Source: Enoplosus armatus (Eukaryota; Chordata; Actinopteri; Centrarchiformes; Enoplosidae). Taken from it: a stretch of DNA of 64,000 nt. Shown piece after piece: positions 51,439 through 64,000 of this stretch. The notes below the pieces were generated by a model. It saw only the letters and a program-made list of their open reading frames with translations, had not been told where the DNA came from and made no database searches. Location of the stretch: positions 5,605,391 through 5,669,390 of the forward strand of contig NC_092180.1 of assembly GCF_043641665.1 (NCBI RefSeq), given 5' to 3'. Both the position numbers and the translations under genes were made by a program. Numbering within the stretch: position 1 is the stretch's first letter; each line of letters opens with the position of its first letter.

Positions 51439-54400
51439 GTGAGTCATCAAGTTTCACTTAGGGCTGGTTTGGATCTCACTACACAAAAACACAATCCTGC
51501 ATTCAGCATCATTAATTCTCAGTTTATGCCTTGATGAGGTATATATGTAACCATAAAAGAAGAATTTACTCTAATTTACTGATCAGGAGCCCACTTCCCC
51601 TGGCTTGTCTGCTTCCATTTCATTTAATGATTTTCTGTGTTTGCCAAATGCCTTCTGACAATCCCCAGAGGCTGGGGGGGGGAGAGCTTGTTGCTTTCAA
51701 TCAAAGGTGGACATAGCTGGCATGAATATATCTACTTTACCCTGTAAACAGTGGAGTGAGTCTTTGATCATGATTGTGATCATGACTGTCTTGGCTTGTG
51801 TCGGTTGAGAAATTGGTCTCTCTTCTTCTGCCTCTTCCGCGATGGATTTCTCTCTGCATGATTGCTGAACGTCAGTGCAAAATAGTTCGTCTAAAAAGAC
51901 GTTTTTTTTCTCTTTGACTCCAAAGGGCTGACACCAAAATCTGACATTTACTGCTGATGACTTAGACAGCTGGGGGGGAAAAAAAAAAAAGTTCTACTGG
52001 CAAATACTATTGTAGCTTTACTGAAAATATGTGACACCACATTACCGTTTGGCTTGTTATATCTGTAGGAATAAAAATAAATAAATAAAATACACCAACA
52101 AAAAACATCAAAACACCAAGGGCCCATTAAATGCAACATAGCTACATCTGCAACAGCTGCCTTTAAAGAAGTTTGGTTGCTTAAAGTTGGATGTTTCCAT
52201 TGTTATCTTTGGTTTGGCCTGTCAGCTATGTAACATGAAAAATGTCAAAATGAAACTTCTGCAGACCAATACTGTAACTTTTACTGAATTTTATAGCTTT
52301 GGAAGACTTTACCCTTTAACCATTTAAACATGGAACGACAGATTTTTTTTTTTTTTTTTTACCATTTTCTGATATTAACTGAGTCCGTTCTCACAAATGC
52401 AAATGTTAGTTAATTTTGTAATAAGCAACTTTTTTTCATAACATAAATTGTTTCATGAACAAGAACACATGATAGCCTGTGTATTATACAAACATAAAGA
52501 GCAATTATTAAGATCTTCTGTTTATAATTGAAACATAAAATAGGTTACAAAGGCTCATAATTCCCTACAATGGCACACTATGGCCACAGTACTGTCGATG
52601 TTTAACTGCAGGCAAGCTACGTAATGACATTACCAGACCATGACAAATGATGGAGAGAAAACTGCCATGCCATATTGCTCACTGCTGCAGTGAGAAAACT
52701 GATTTTCGCCAGATGTTCAAATTAATTTGAGACCAATTTTGACTAAACTCTGCTTTGGTAACATGATCAAGTGCTTCAAATGAAGAACCAAACAATGACA
52801 TAATGACATCAATTAACTGCGATCAAACTGTTTAAAGAGGTATCTGCCAGAATTCAGGTTTCTGTGGATTCATCAGACATGTATGTAAACATCACAGTCG
52901 TGCCATGCTTGGGGATGCTGTGTTGTGTATCCCATATTGTTTCTATCAAATTGAGGTCAAAATAAAGTCGCACGTGCCTGTCAGTGGTTTCACACTATTA
53001 CACTGATCTATCGGTGGCAGTGATGCACCAAGATGCACAGCAATGTGCCGTCACAGGCAACTAGTAAACATGGATCTTGACAATGCAGCAAAAGCTGGCT
53101 TGGCTTAGTGAAGAAAATGCGTTCAACACGTTTATTAGACCTCAAAGATACACACCGTGTGTTTTACTGAGTAAAACCAAATGTTAACAGAACTTTTGTT
53201 TGTTAACAAGACCCTACAGGGCACCTTTAAACTTTACAAGCTGTCCAATTTTATGTTCATGTTTTAGGTTAGGAGGTCTGAAATAGTTACCACCACACCT
53301 TCTTGCAGCCAGAACGACGACCTTGGCTCTCCTGCAAAAGTCATTTTCATCAGCTGATTAAATTATTCCACTTGGTAATCACACATCATTTTATAAATAA
53401 AGTTCTGTGATGTTTTTGACTGGGAACGTACTCCTTGCTTTGCTGAACTTGCTTCCTAACCTCCTGTTTAGTTAACCGAATAATTCAGTTCCTTAATTGA
53501 GCTGATTCTTCCCAAACTACAAGAAATGGAGTAGATTTAAAACCAAAGGAGCATGCATCAAAGACAGTGATATAGTAACCAAAAATCTAAAACAAATATA
53601 CCTTACTGAATAAATAGATATAAAAAAGTTTCTGTAGCCTCTAAACATTCTTCATTAATGCATTTAAAAAGTAATATCTCAGGTAGTAGTTAAATTTAAA
53701 TGACTGTCTGTATGCTTAACTCTGTGGGAGGGAATCAGAGGTAAATGTAGAGACACTTCCATAATCAATCAAGTGATTTTCACAGTAGGAGGTTTAACTG
53801 ACTAAATGACCCATAAAGGAGGCCATGATTTGACTTTGTAATGAACAATTAAGGATTCCTTTACTCTTAAACAACATCTTGATTTGGAAGTAGTGCCAAG
53901 ACACTGACAAGGAGGCATGACAATGATCTTCTCTCTGTTTGTCACACGCAGTTCAGTTTTCTGTTAAACCTCCGTCAATCATCCGGTGTTCACAATGAAG
54001 TTGCCAAAACAAAGAGCTGGCAAATAGGGTTGCCAACAATTTGACCTGAATTACAGTTAACTGTACAAAGAGAAAAAATAACAGTAGGTTTTTGCGCACC
54101 AGCTGAGGAAGCTGAGAATTACTCTGCAGCAGTGGCTGAAATTGGGTTTTTGACTCATTGGCCAAAGGGACTGGTTGATGAAAAAAAAATCCACCAGCCC
54201 TGCAGATTAGCTAGCAGCAGACCGGCAGCAAGTGATAGTTTAGCGGAGTAGCTCCAGACTGTTAGTTTTGTGGCACAGTTTAGACACTAGTTTAGTGTGT
54301 GTGTCAAATTCTGACACAGCAGAGAACAGAAGCAGCGCGCCTGTGAATGACACCAAAACGCAATTTTGGCCAGTGTGGCAGATAGCCTTCAGAGATTTAC

Positions 54401-54974
54401 TCTACCCCTGCTCTGCAGGCAGGAGGACGAGGCAAAGAGCAGGAGTACAAACGGAGAGCACCTTTCATTGGCCCATAGCTCTCCGGTCATACGAACGCTT
54501 CATTGTTGACATTTTGAGGTTTGCCTTTTTCTCTTCCAGATCTACATATCTTGGAAAAGGGCCTCTCTAGGTTCGAGGGCCTTTATAATCACAATGAAGG
54601 GGTCATTTGTGGTCAATAGAAGTCTGGGAACTTGTCTGACATCTGTGACACTCTGACATTTAAGTCGTGGCTACATGCAGGGAATCATGAGAAACATTTC
54701 CCTGCATCTATTACACTTTTGTGAGTTACAGAAAATTTGATGTGTGCAGAAACTCAAAGGTCAAAAGTGTTTAAGCATTACAGTATCATTTCACTACCAC
54801 AGAGTCCACTCTCCTCAGGCTTACAGTACACTCTGTCTCTGACAAAATTCTCACATAATGACATACGTCATATATGATTGAACACCATCAACTACCATAC
54901 TTTAACCTCAGACATGTTCTTCTGGTTGAAGAAGTTCTCTGTTTCCATAAATGAAGGTTGACTAAATATTAGAA

Positions 54975-55090
54975 ACATGTCTCAGTATAACATAAATGAC
55001 AAAAACTACAACTTTATAACTTTCATGAGGGTTTATTGCAGGGCTGTCATATTAGACTGCATTCATTTTGTGTATCTAATAAACCGGAAC
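54975..55090 (+). repeat. teleost interspersed repeat (copy 2)
   Basis: It reads gggtttattgcagggctgtc, then attagactgcattcatttt and gtatctaataaaccgg, parallel to the copy at 10550-10658 but with a few extra bases (agactgc) retained. Confidence 0.5.
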
Positions 55091-57418
55091 ATTTAGCTTA
55101 AACTTGTGTATATATGCTTTGTTGTTCCAATATAATACCATTATTCAGGATTGACACTCTGTGGCCCGGTAGAGCCGAAATGAACATCTGTAAAGCTAAC
55201 CGTATCCTTTGTTTACACCAGCATTAGCTTTTAAAATGTGTTTTTATGTTGCACATCACTGTGAATTGTGCTGTGGTGTCAGCGGGGAAGCTTTACGGCC
55301 GCAATTCACAGTGAAATCATTATCAATGATTTGCTTTCAGGGCTTATTATGAGTATTTTGAGGGAGAATGATTTACAGACCGACTTGGATCCTGCTGGGA
55401 TTCATCAGGTTCTCACAGAGCATTGTAATAGACAGCTTTGCTACACACTCAGCTCCTTGCTGCTGATGTTGATGTTTTTTTAGTCTAAAATGGCTTCCCG
55501 TCATTGTCTTCTTCCTTTCATGTCTTCCTGATGTAATTTCACCGTCTAAACGGCAGCATCAGTGCATTTACTGGATCTCTCTGTGATACTCTTACTGGAA
55601 AAAAAAGTGACAAGAAACTGAAGTAGGCAGAAAATGGAAACCGCATCATTATGTGTGTTGAATAGGACAAAGCAGATGAAACCACTGAAGTTAATAGAGG
55701 CTTTTACTTAGTCTAGCAAATTATGCAGTTCTTTTTCTAATTTATTTTATTAGAATTACCACTGATGGATGCAATAAAGTTACTTGTTCATGATCTCAGA
55801 AAGTGATAAAAGGCGCTCAATGAAAAGATGTGATGACTAATTTTAGATTTCAGTGAAGTCAGGTCAGTTTTACTGTTATTTAAAGTGCTTCAAACAAAGC
55901 ACAGCTAAAATGAGAAAAGAAATTGCATATTCCAAAGGTAGTGTGTAGCGTAAGTGTGCATAAGACATTAAATCCAATGTTGCCTTCAGTCTGTGACTGT
56001 TCTTAATATCTGGGCAGTAAATACCTGCATGTGATGTCTTATGAAGAAACTAACTTAGAAAATGATGACCCATTTTTTTGTTATTTCTTCACACAACACA
56101 ACAAGCTACGTGGCATTATTGGCTTGAAGAATAAGCGGCTTCCTCGCTCCTCCACCAGTATATTGCTCAACAACTGAATAGCCACTGCATTAGCACAAAG
56201 AGGCTCTTAGCGCCATCAAGACTCCATCAGAACTAATTTCACACATATGATCACTGACATGCATTAACTGCAGAAGTGTACTGACAAAAAAATGGAGGTT
56301 TAAATTAAATGGGGTGAGACGGGCGATAGCACGCAATGTCACTTTTTGCTCTGAACAGACAGGTGATGTACAGCCTGATCGATTGCTCTCATGTATCGGA
56401 GACAGCAGGCTCGACTTGTTACGCAAGAGCGATGGTGGACTTGACATCCAGCGGGAGTGACAGTGTTTATTGTAAACGAAAAAGGTCTAGTTAGATGGCA
56501 ATGATAGATTAAAGTGCAGTACAACGTTATGGTGGTACACGAGCACCTATATTTTTTCCATACCTACATGTTGGTATACACATGATGACTTGCAAAGCAC
56601 CAAATAACAATAAAAATCACCATTTTTTTCAGACTTTACTCACAGAGATCCAGACGCTGGGATGGTATGGGCATTTCATTTAGATGCAAATAAAATCAGG
56701 ACAACAAATCCATGTGTCTTAGGTTGCTATGGCAATATGCAAACATAGCACACAGTGTAAAAGTTGCAGTGAAGAATCTCACAGCACCACTGTTTTTGTT
56801 TGAGCCAGATGAGCCCTGACTGTCAATCACACATCAAAGACAACACCCAGATGAGAGCAGTGTCCCTGAAACTGTTTGAAAATCTAGCATGCATTCGGAT
56901 CATAGAATAGAATTTAGTAGAATAGAAACATCAAGAGCTGATTACAGGACACAACAAAACCAACAACTTTTTAGATACAAATTCTTGTGAGTTTCTTGTA
57001 CCTTTTTTAGATAAGTAAGAGAGTAATGAATGAGGCTATGATCAGGTAAATAAAGCTTTGATTTGGGTTCAAACTTTACAGTATTAAGTATTCAGATGTG
57101 TTGTTTGAAAATGCCCCTGGCTAGTTGGAACTGAAGGCGGATGTGTATGCCCAATTGTCCGTGCACCCTGCTAGTTCGGTGTCTAGTGTTTCTAGTGGTT
57201 TCTCTTTCACATAATCCTTTTGTATTTCTCTCTCTTTTCATGCAGTCACAGTGGGCATGTACTTTCATTTTATGACATCATGCTCATTTCACACAATTTC
57301 CAGCACCAAAACAGCTCTGATCTCAGCACTCTCCACACGCAGAATTGATTCTCCCTCCGCTGAGATCGGGAGGAAACTCGGAAAACTTGTCAGTGAATCC
57401 TTGTCTTAGCCGTAGAAA

Positions 57419-57440
57419 ACACACACATACACACACACAC
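57419..57440 (+). repeat. short interrupted (CA)n microsatellite
   Basis: A CA run is broken by one CATA unit. Confidence 0.8.
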
Positions 57441-59511
57441 CTCATTTCATTGGACAGCTTAGCGTTCAATCGAATGTGGCTCGGGGTGAGCCGGTGGGTT
57501 AACAGATTGAGCACCCGTCTCTTCTTCTCAATCAGTGTCAAAAATGTATTCAGGAGGAAATAAATGCACATTATTGTTTGCTAATTGATGTCAACCAACC
57601 AGCAGCTTTTTCCTTTAAAAGCAGCTCTTTCCTTGCTGCTCTTTCACTGTTGAGCAGGGTGTTGGAATCATGGAGCCATTATTTATCGTGTGCTACATTA
57701 AATAAATTGGTCTTGAGTTTAAGCTAAAATACTGCGTCAGTCTCTGCTTCCCTGACATCGACAGGAAGCTCGTTCCAAATGGCGAAGCACTGCAATTGTC
57801 TCCTGCAGCACTAAGAGCAGAGCCGAAATCAATTCCTGAAGAAACAAAAGCATAGGTATATTTCTCCTGGTTTATTAAATGAGGAGAAATTCTTAGCTGT
57901 TGATATTTTATTTTTTCTAAATGTTTTGTTAAATGTGCGTCAGAATCCAAAGTCTGATGAGTGATTTATTATCTCCTGAGTGCAGTTTTGTTGTAATCTG
58001 GGTTTGTCCCTGCACAAAGAGAAAGTAATGTATTTGTCACTCACTGTCTAATTTCTTGAGCTATGCTTTTATTATGTGGAATTAATTAAAAGCTCCTGGC
58101 TATAAAACACATTTTTATTTTAGTAAAATTCTGTTTTGGAAATTGTTCTTCTAACAGCCAAGAAAGAAGAGACAGAGTATCAAGTAGAGGCCAAGTTTCA
58201 GGAGTAGTTTTGCAGTGGCAGGGTTTAAAGTGAAAGTCTATGGGATTTAGATGCCATGAGCGGTATGGATAATACCTGCAGTGGATTTGAAACCGTGTTT
58301 TTGTGATCTGGGTTAGGCAGCAAACTGTGTCATCTATAGCGGAGGCTGCTGTGCTGTTTGTTGATTCATTAACAGCAGGGCTGCTTATGCAAGAGATGAC
58401 ATCAGGGTGAGTAACTTTGTGAACGCTTTTTTAATGTTGTTTTGTTTTTTTAATTAGAACTGATAACCCAGAGCTAGGTGACTGGCAAATATGGTAAGGT
58501 CTTATGAAATCCCTGAGCGAGAACTAAACATAAGGTCTTCTATGGACAGTGAGTTTGTACATAAACACAGTGAGCAAATCCAGCAGTCTGTGGAAGGAAA
58601 AAAGGCTATTTAGAGATTATTCAAATCATGAAGTACAGTAATTCCTCCATAGCTTGTCTGTAATGAAATCTGGAGTGGCAGGTAAACCTGGAAGCAGAAC
58701 GTGTGGGTTCAGTGTCTCATACTAACAGGAGGGCGTGTTCCCTCTGGGAGCCAGAGGGCGGCTTGTAATAAATCTGCATTTCCTCCCAACACTGCCAAAG
58801 TGCCTTAATATGCAAAAAGACAAATTGCAGTTACCGTCTGTGATACAGCCAATACAGCAATCTTCTTTTATTTACAGGTAATATTTCTCATTTTCAGAAT
58901 TCCCATATATTATTCTTATAGCCAGGAATTGTCCGATTAGTTTGAAACTGTTAACCATTTTCTAACAATATTAGAAATTACAGAAACAAGTCTCTAATCT
59001 ATTGGCGCACTGCACAGCCGAGGGATGCTCCATTTATAATGAATTGTTGCATCCAAAGCGTCTCCACATTTAGCAGCATGCTTTTCCAAAATGTACCCTG
59101 ATGTACATAAAAACACTTGGGATGCCGTCACAGTCAGGTTTTCTATCTTTTGCAATTCATTTTCTGTGCAGCTTCATATTTGACAGTCAGAGGGAAACAA
59201 ACTCCTTTTTCTGTTGCTGTGTATGGCGGCTAGCACTGAACATGAACGATCACAGCCTGCCCTACAGATACAGATTTCTTAGATGAAAGATAGTGTAACT
59301 CTGTACAGCTTTACAATATATATTAAGACTGCAGTAACTAAAAATAAATGCAGTTGCACTTCACAGCAAGTTTGAATCTTTCCTGATTTGATGATTAGCT
59401 GGACAATAGACACCTAGTCAGGATTAAAACTGGGACAAATTTGGTTAAAAGCTAATTCTTTTAGACATCCAGGTTACTTATTTAACTGTTGTTTCAACAG
59501 GGTTGGGCAAA

Positions 59512-59870
59512 ATCACGGTATATACCGTGCAACGGTAGAAATGTGCCCACTAGTAGAGATTTTGCCGTTTCTACTCTGCTACTGTATATATTCGGGGCTG
59601 GATTCTCACGTGAGTTCTCGCATGGTCTCACGATTCTCACGTGATTTTATGAATCCAGCTGCCTTCCAAGGAGTGACCGTTGGTGGCAGTAATACACCTC
59701 TAAGCTGGTTTACCAACCGCAGCAGAAGAAGAGTGACAAGAAAACATGGAGGAGGAGAGTGAGATTGTAAACGCAGAGCAGAAATGATGGTATGGTTGTT
59801 TTAAACCATTTCTTAATTGAATTTAAAGAACAATTATTGTAGCGTGATATAAAATTACACATACCGTGAT
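59512..59870. mobile_element. possible non-autonomous hAT-like element
   Basis: The ends are 10-base inverted repeats: ATCACGGTAT (59512-59521) and ATACCGTGAT (59861-59870). The left end also forms a perfect 16-base palindrome, CACGGTATATACCGTG (59514-59529). The interior is unusually CpG-containing and includes a purine-rich agcagaagaagagtgac segment followed by an ATG, as seen near the 5' ends of teleost hAT elements. No transposase reading frame is present, and the 73-codon frame is not recognised. Family assignment is an inference. Confidence 0.45.
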
Positions 59871-62800
59871 AGAGATGGGGTGCGGCGATATGGCCAAAGT
59901 CTTCTCTGTAAAGCAGGCTCTAACTACATGTTGAAATAAAGTCATTCAAATGCTGTTGTAATTACTGTTAAATGCAACCATCATCAGACATCTACAGACC
60001 CATGCTTTTCAAAATAATTTAGTCTAGCTTTATCCTCAAAGTCTAGACATCTTTTGACCTGCAAGTCACCAATTCAGTGCTTGCTGAGACGTGTAGTCAG
60101 ATGTTACACAGTAGATGTTACACAGTAGGAACTCTGACTGACAATATGCTGCCTTACAGCCTAGCCTCACAGAAAGTGAGGGCTTTGATGATCCAGTTAT
60201 ATATACTGTTGCATTTAATAAGGCATCAGAAAACTCATATCAACCCTCAACTCCATAGTGAGAGCAAAGTAACAATCAGCCACAAAGTTACCCCCGCCAT
60301 CAAGGAGATACTCCTCTCTCTGAGCTTTGCGTCAACTTGAAGAGAAAGATCATACTTCCTCATTTGCAGCGTGTGGGATTTCTGTCTGCGTAACTCGGCC
60401 ACCTGCTGGCAACTCCTACATTTATGCATAAGTCTTAGAATTTCTTCTAGACGTGGGATTACATTTGTGTCACTCTCCACATTGTTTTGCACTTAAAACT
60501 AAATTTTCACTTTGTGTGGCTTCATGGATACTGGTGCTGAACTCAAATCACAGAAACTTGTTTGAGAAAGGTAAAGACGGGCCGCATGTGTTCAGAGGGC
60601 TGGTGTCATGCTGTCACTTAGCAACATTGCTTTATTCCTCACAGCCTGCCATGGGTATTGATTTCTGGCCCTCAGCTTCCAGACAAGTGACCAGTTTTCT
60701 GTGGTATTCAGCTGTGACACTATGAAGTGGGTGGTCTATTTTTTACAGAAATACATCCAAGTGCTTCAACACTGTTGAAGGCTGTGACTGCAGATATTTC
60801 TTTGAGATGTTCACAAAAATACTTTTTTCTTCTTTTTTATTTTTTACTTTATTGTTGCTAGAGGTTGTGTTAACAAACACTGTGGCTATACAGTGTTTGT
60901 TACATTTAATTTCAAAATGTCTTGACACCACGAGACAGTATCAAGACATCAGAAAATAGTTTCACAGAAGAAAAACAGAGCCTTACTTTGGGGGGGTGGG
61001 ACAGTTTCTTGGAAAGCATTGCAAGTATTCCTACAGCATTATTCTGATGAAACGTTTTAACCCAAGAGGGTCCTGTAGTTGGAATAACAATATGCTTCTA
61101 TAATCTTTAATCCTATCACAATGTGCCTTGTCAATTATTTCTAAAAAAAAGAAATTGATCTGATGACCCCAATCCCATATAAATGTAGATATCATTAACA
61201 GGGAGGCCATGGGACCTTGAAAAGTCTTAAAATGTCTTAAACTCTGCTTTGGAAGGTATTAAATATTCATTTATTAAATGCTGGAAGCATCGTCTAAAAT
61301 CCACTCAAATGGCATGACACTGAATCTTTGGCGAAATCAACAAGAGTTGAGCAAATTCTTACTTTTGACAAACTCTTCTCCTCCCACATCACTGCGGAGG
61401 CTGTAGAGGAGACTGACAGCTGGACCACCAGGAGATGAAAGATTCAAAAGCTGCAAGAAAGCAGAATTGCACAACATAAGCAGGTGTTCAAGCATGCAGA
61501 TCGTGTGGCTTTGCCTACCTATTCTAACCTACATGCTTGTGGAAGGAATGTTCTTTTACCAAAGTGAGAAACTGTGTAGATGTAACACAGAACCATGCAA
61601 AATAAATTGAAAATCCAATTACAGGGACTGGAGTAAAAGTTCAATGTGACTTTTCACAACTTTTGAATAGCTAGAACTGGTTAATAATGATAATATTTAT
61701 CACAGTGTTTTGTTTGCACGTTCTAGTGTACTCAGGCTGAAGCCCCAATCGGACAAGATTAGCATTCCAGGGAGATATGGGTGATAAAACATTAGCCATG
61801 CTCCTCTCTACAAGATGTACCGAGATTTATCTAATCCTGTGCAAATCTACCATGTCGGTAATGTGTAAAGTAAAAATTTCACTGCAAATTACTTGAAAAA
61901 CATCACTGAAGACAGAGGTCATCTAATAATATTACCTGTAAGAATTACCTTTCTTGGTTTATCCACACTTTTTTTCCTCTCCTCGTTTGGTGATTACTGA
62001 TGCTTCATGAAAGCTGTTAATAGGTTTGGTAACATGTTGCAAATTCAGGATGCTTGTCTTCCTCCTCAGCATGGAGACCTCAAATCCAGAGAAAGTCAAT
62101 TGTATTACTAGTAATAATTTGATAGAACAGATATTTGCTCATCCTGTGTAAATTCCCCACACTAATGATAGATTTAGGACTTAAATACTGTAAATACATG
62201 AGGTCCTCAGGTAGTAGTCTGGTGTGTGTAGAGCTTAAAGAGGCTATAATCAATATTCTTATACTAACCAACACCAAATGACAATGTGAAAGAGGTGTCT
62301 CGTAGGGATCAACCTACGGAGAATTATCACCTCAATCTGCGGTCCTCTCGGCATGACGTAGCTTTATAGCCAATTTCAGCTCATTGTTTAGCTGTCCGGC
62401 CCACAACTTTACTGTTTTGGTTCACTCTCAATGCTGTTTTCAACAAAAAAGCTCTAACAACCAACTGTACACTACCTCCTTAGCACCAAAGTTAGCTATT
62501 AGCTGGTGAACATAGTGGAACATTTATTCTTATTTTTTATTTTTATTTCTGCAACTATTCCAAGTGGTAATAGTAATGTAAGCCTTCAAATAACACAATA
62601 TGTTAGTTTTATTTTCTTCTATAGTTTTTTTCATTTATTTTACTTACTTCAACAGTGTGCTTGCAACACAATAAAAGCACAAGTACAAACATGATATAAA
62701 AAATAAGTACCTATCAGTCCGAGCTGATGATTCTAATAATATTAGACAGCTCACTGAAGTGAATGGTGTTGACTTCTATTCTTTATTTTCGACTTGCAAA

Positions 62801-63570
62801 TATTTCAGTGTAACTCAAACAAACACCTTAGTTCTCAATGAGATGCAGTATAATTTACATAATGAGTACAGCTGCAGACGTTGTTGTCACATCTCTTAGC
62901 AACAGCCAAGTGCCTCGCTTAGTACATTAAATTAGTTTAGTTTCCACGTGATGAACCAAGACATCCTTGTAAGCAAATACATTAGACTGTTATTCATTAG
63001 TTAGAAAGTATTGTTCCCTCTTACCTTAATACTCTGGAGTAAAGTAAAGTATCACTTCACAGATGTTGCTGCTCTTCGTCCAACAAATTATGATCAACTT
63101 TTCTCTTAATGGAACAAATTAAACAGAAAAGAACTGAATAGCTCCTCCTATCAGGGCAGAAGTTTATTTTAAAGCATAATCAATCCTCACATTCATAGCT
63201 TATTGATTTGGGACATTTTCAAACAGCCATACGCTGCTCAAGCCAATAACTCAGATGTCCCTAAATGTCCTAAATGGCTCCAAATGCTGATGTTGCCATT
63301 GGGCAGTTGAGGCAAAGTATACAGCACTGGCCCCCTCGAGATTACCCTCATTTTGGACAATTCAGTATACAAGGTTCATCATATGCCGGTGTTACGTGCC
63401 AATTTTAGAGGTGTGGTGAACTGAACGTTCAGCTTTGACCATGGAGACCACAATTTGCGTCGTGTCTTCGGCCAACAAATGAACGTTGGCTAGTTTTAAC
63501 CATGTCATTAATCTTTCATTACTTAGCTTTCGTCCAAATAAGGAACATATTTTTAACCACACATACACAT

Positions 63571-63680
63571 TGGGAGCAGTTTAGGGTTCAGAGTCTTGCT
63601 CAAGGATAATTCAATCAAACTACCAACCATATGATTACTGGGTAACCCGCTTCTAGCACTTGAGCTACAGTTGCCTCCTT
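63571..63680 (-). repeat. tRNA-derived SINE fragment
   Basis: Read on the - strand it begins ggcaactgtagctcaagtgc followed by tagaagcgggt, which resembles a tRNA A box with TAGCTCA. A degenerate B box (ggtagtttgattgaa) follows, and then ccttgagcaagactctgaac. This matches the layout of a common fish tRNA-derived repeat whose usual head reads GGCTCAGGTGGTAGAGCGG. Mutations in both boxes suggest an inactive copy. Confidence 0.6.
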
Positions 63681-64000
63681 CGCTAACCTTAGCCAAGTAG
63701 TTTTAGGTGCCTTACCTTTGTTCAGTTTTTCCTTACGGCCACTGTGACACCTTAATGAGAGAAATTTAAAATAGGAACATAATGGCCAGTGGGAACAGAC
63801 AAAACCATCAAAAGTTAAAACTATTAACACCGTGGAGTAAATATCACAGAAAATTAACTTTGATCCCAATCGAGGTTTGATTTATTAAAGTAATATCAAT
63901 TTGTCAAGGCATTCTTCATATTTTACAGTTGTAGTGCTTCAATTAATCTATCTGATAATTCACTCTCAGCATTAGAGGCTTCACCGTCATCGTTTTCATC

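Larger units (their letters stand above)
51439..64000 (+). other. start of luzp2 intron 5, no further exon found
   Basis: At least 12.5 kb follows the exon-5 donor. I looked for acceptor sites followed by sequence resembling the next human LUZP2 segment, which is Lys/Leu-rich with a short Cys-Gly-Ile-His motif, and found none. The stretch carries repeats described separately: a fish interspersed repeat at 54975, a hAT-like element at 59512 and a SINE fragment at 63571. It also has an 18-base poly-T run at 52343-52360. The remainder looks like ordinary AT-rich intron. Confidence 0.6.

Noticed and set aside
62041..62110. Good acceptor (cttgtcttcctcctcag) followed by H-G-D-L-K-S-R-E-S, considered as luzp2 exon 6
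   Set aside because: A stop follows within 14 codons, there is no donor, and it does not resemble the next LUZP2 segment.
1..64000. CRISPR arrays, operons, tRNA or rRNA genes, integrated viral genes
   Set aside because: No regularly spaced repeats, no bacterial gene organisation, no intact tRNA cloverleaf and no recognisable viral or transposase reading frame were seen.

Overview
This window looks like AT-rich, intron-dominated nuclear DNA from a ray-finned fish, probably a percomorph-type teleost. It has vertebrate splice signals (polypyrimidine-AG acceptors, GTRAGT-type donors), no long open reading frames in 64 kb, a long (TG)n microsatellite, and several interspersed repeat families that I recognise from teleost genomes. 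There is no sign of bacterial, viral or organellar organisation. The many short open frames are chance frames or fall inside repeats.

The only protein-coding gene I can support is part of luzp2 (leucine zipper protein 2) on the + strand. Four consecutive coding exons lie at 38454-38571, 42401-42471, 46191-46272 and 51376-51438. They splice in frame (phases 2, 0, 2, 0, 0) into 111 residues plus one split arginine codon. The product is a continuous charged coiled coil that closely follows the N-terminal half of vertebrate LUZP2 as I remember it. The upstream signal-peptide exon and all exons after the fifth are not visible here. The window therefore holds the end of intron 1 (or the 5' region), exons 2-5, and at least 12.5 kb of intron 5.

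Layout: 1-38453 is non-coding. It contains a stretch with a tRNA-like B box (4500-5100), copies of a GATTAAT-rich teleost repeat (9.4, 11.3, 11.7, 20.2 and 29.2 kb), a foldback element (13331-13540), a (TG)35 microsatellite (13916), a CpG-rich island (25140-25440) that could be a promoter, and a fish repeat ending in a TTGAATT-type tail (27.1 kb). Introns 2-5 hold a piggyBac-like MITE flanked by TTAA (42988-43309), a nested repeat pair (48.5-49.2 kb), a local duplication about 974 bp apart (49.4 and 50.4 kb), a possible hAT-like element (59.5 kb) and a tRNA-derived SINE fragment (63.6 kb).

I found no convincing novel system. The points most worth checking are the weak exon-2 donor, the CpG island 13 kb upstream of exon 2, the duplicated block in intron 4, and the structured non-autonomous transposons. 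All family assignments come from reading the sequence and from memory; no database search was run.
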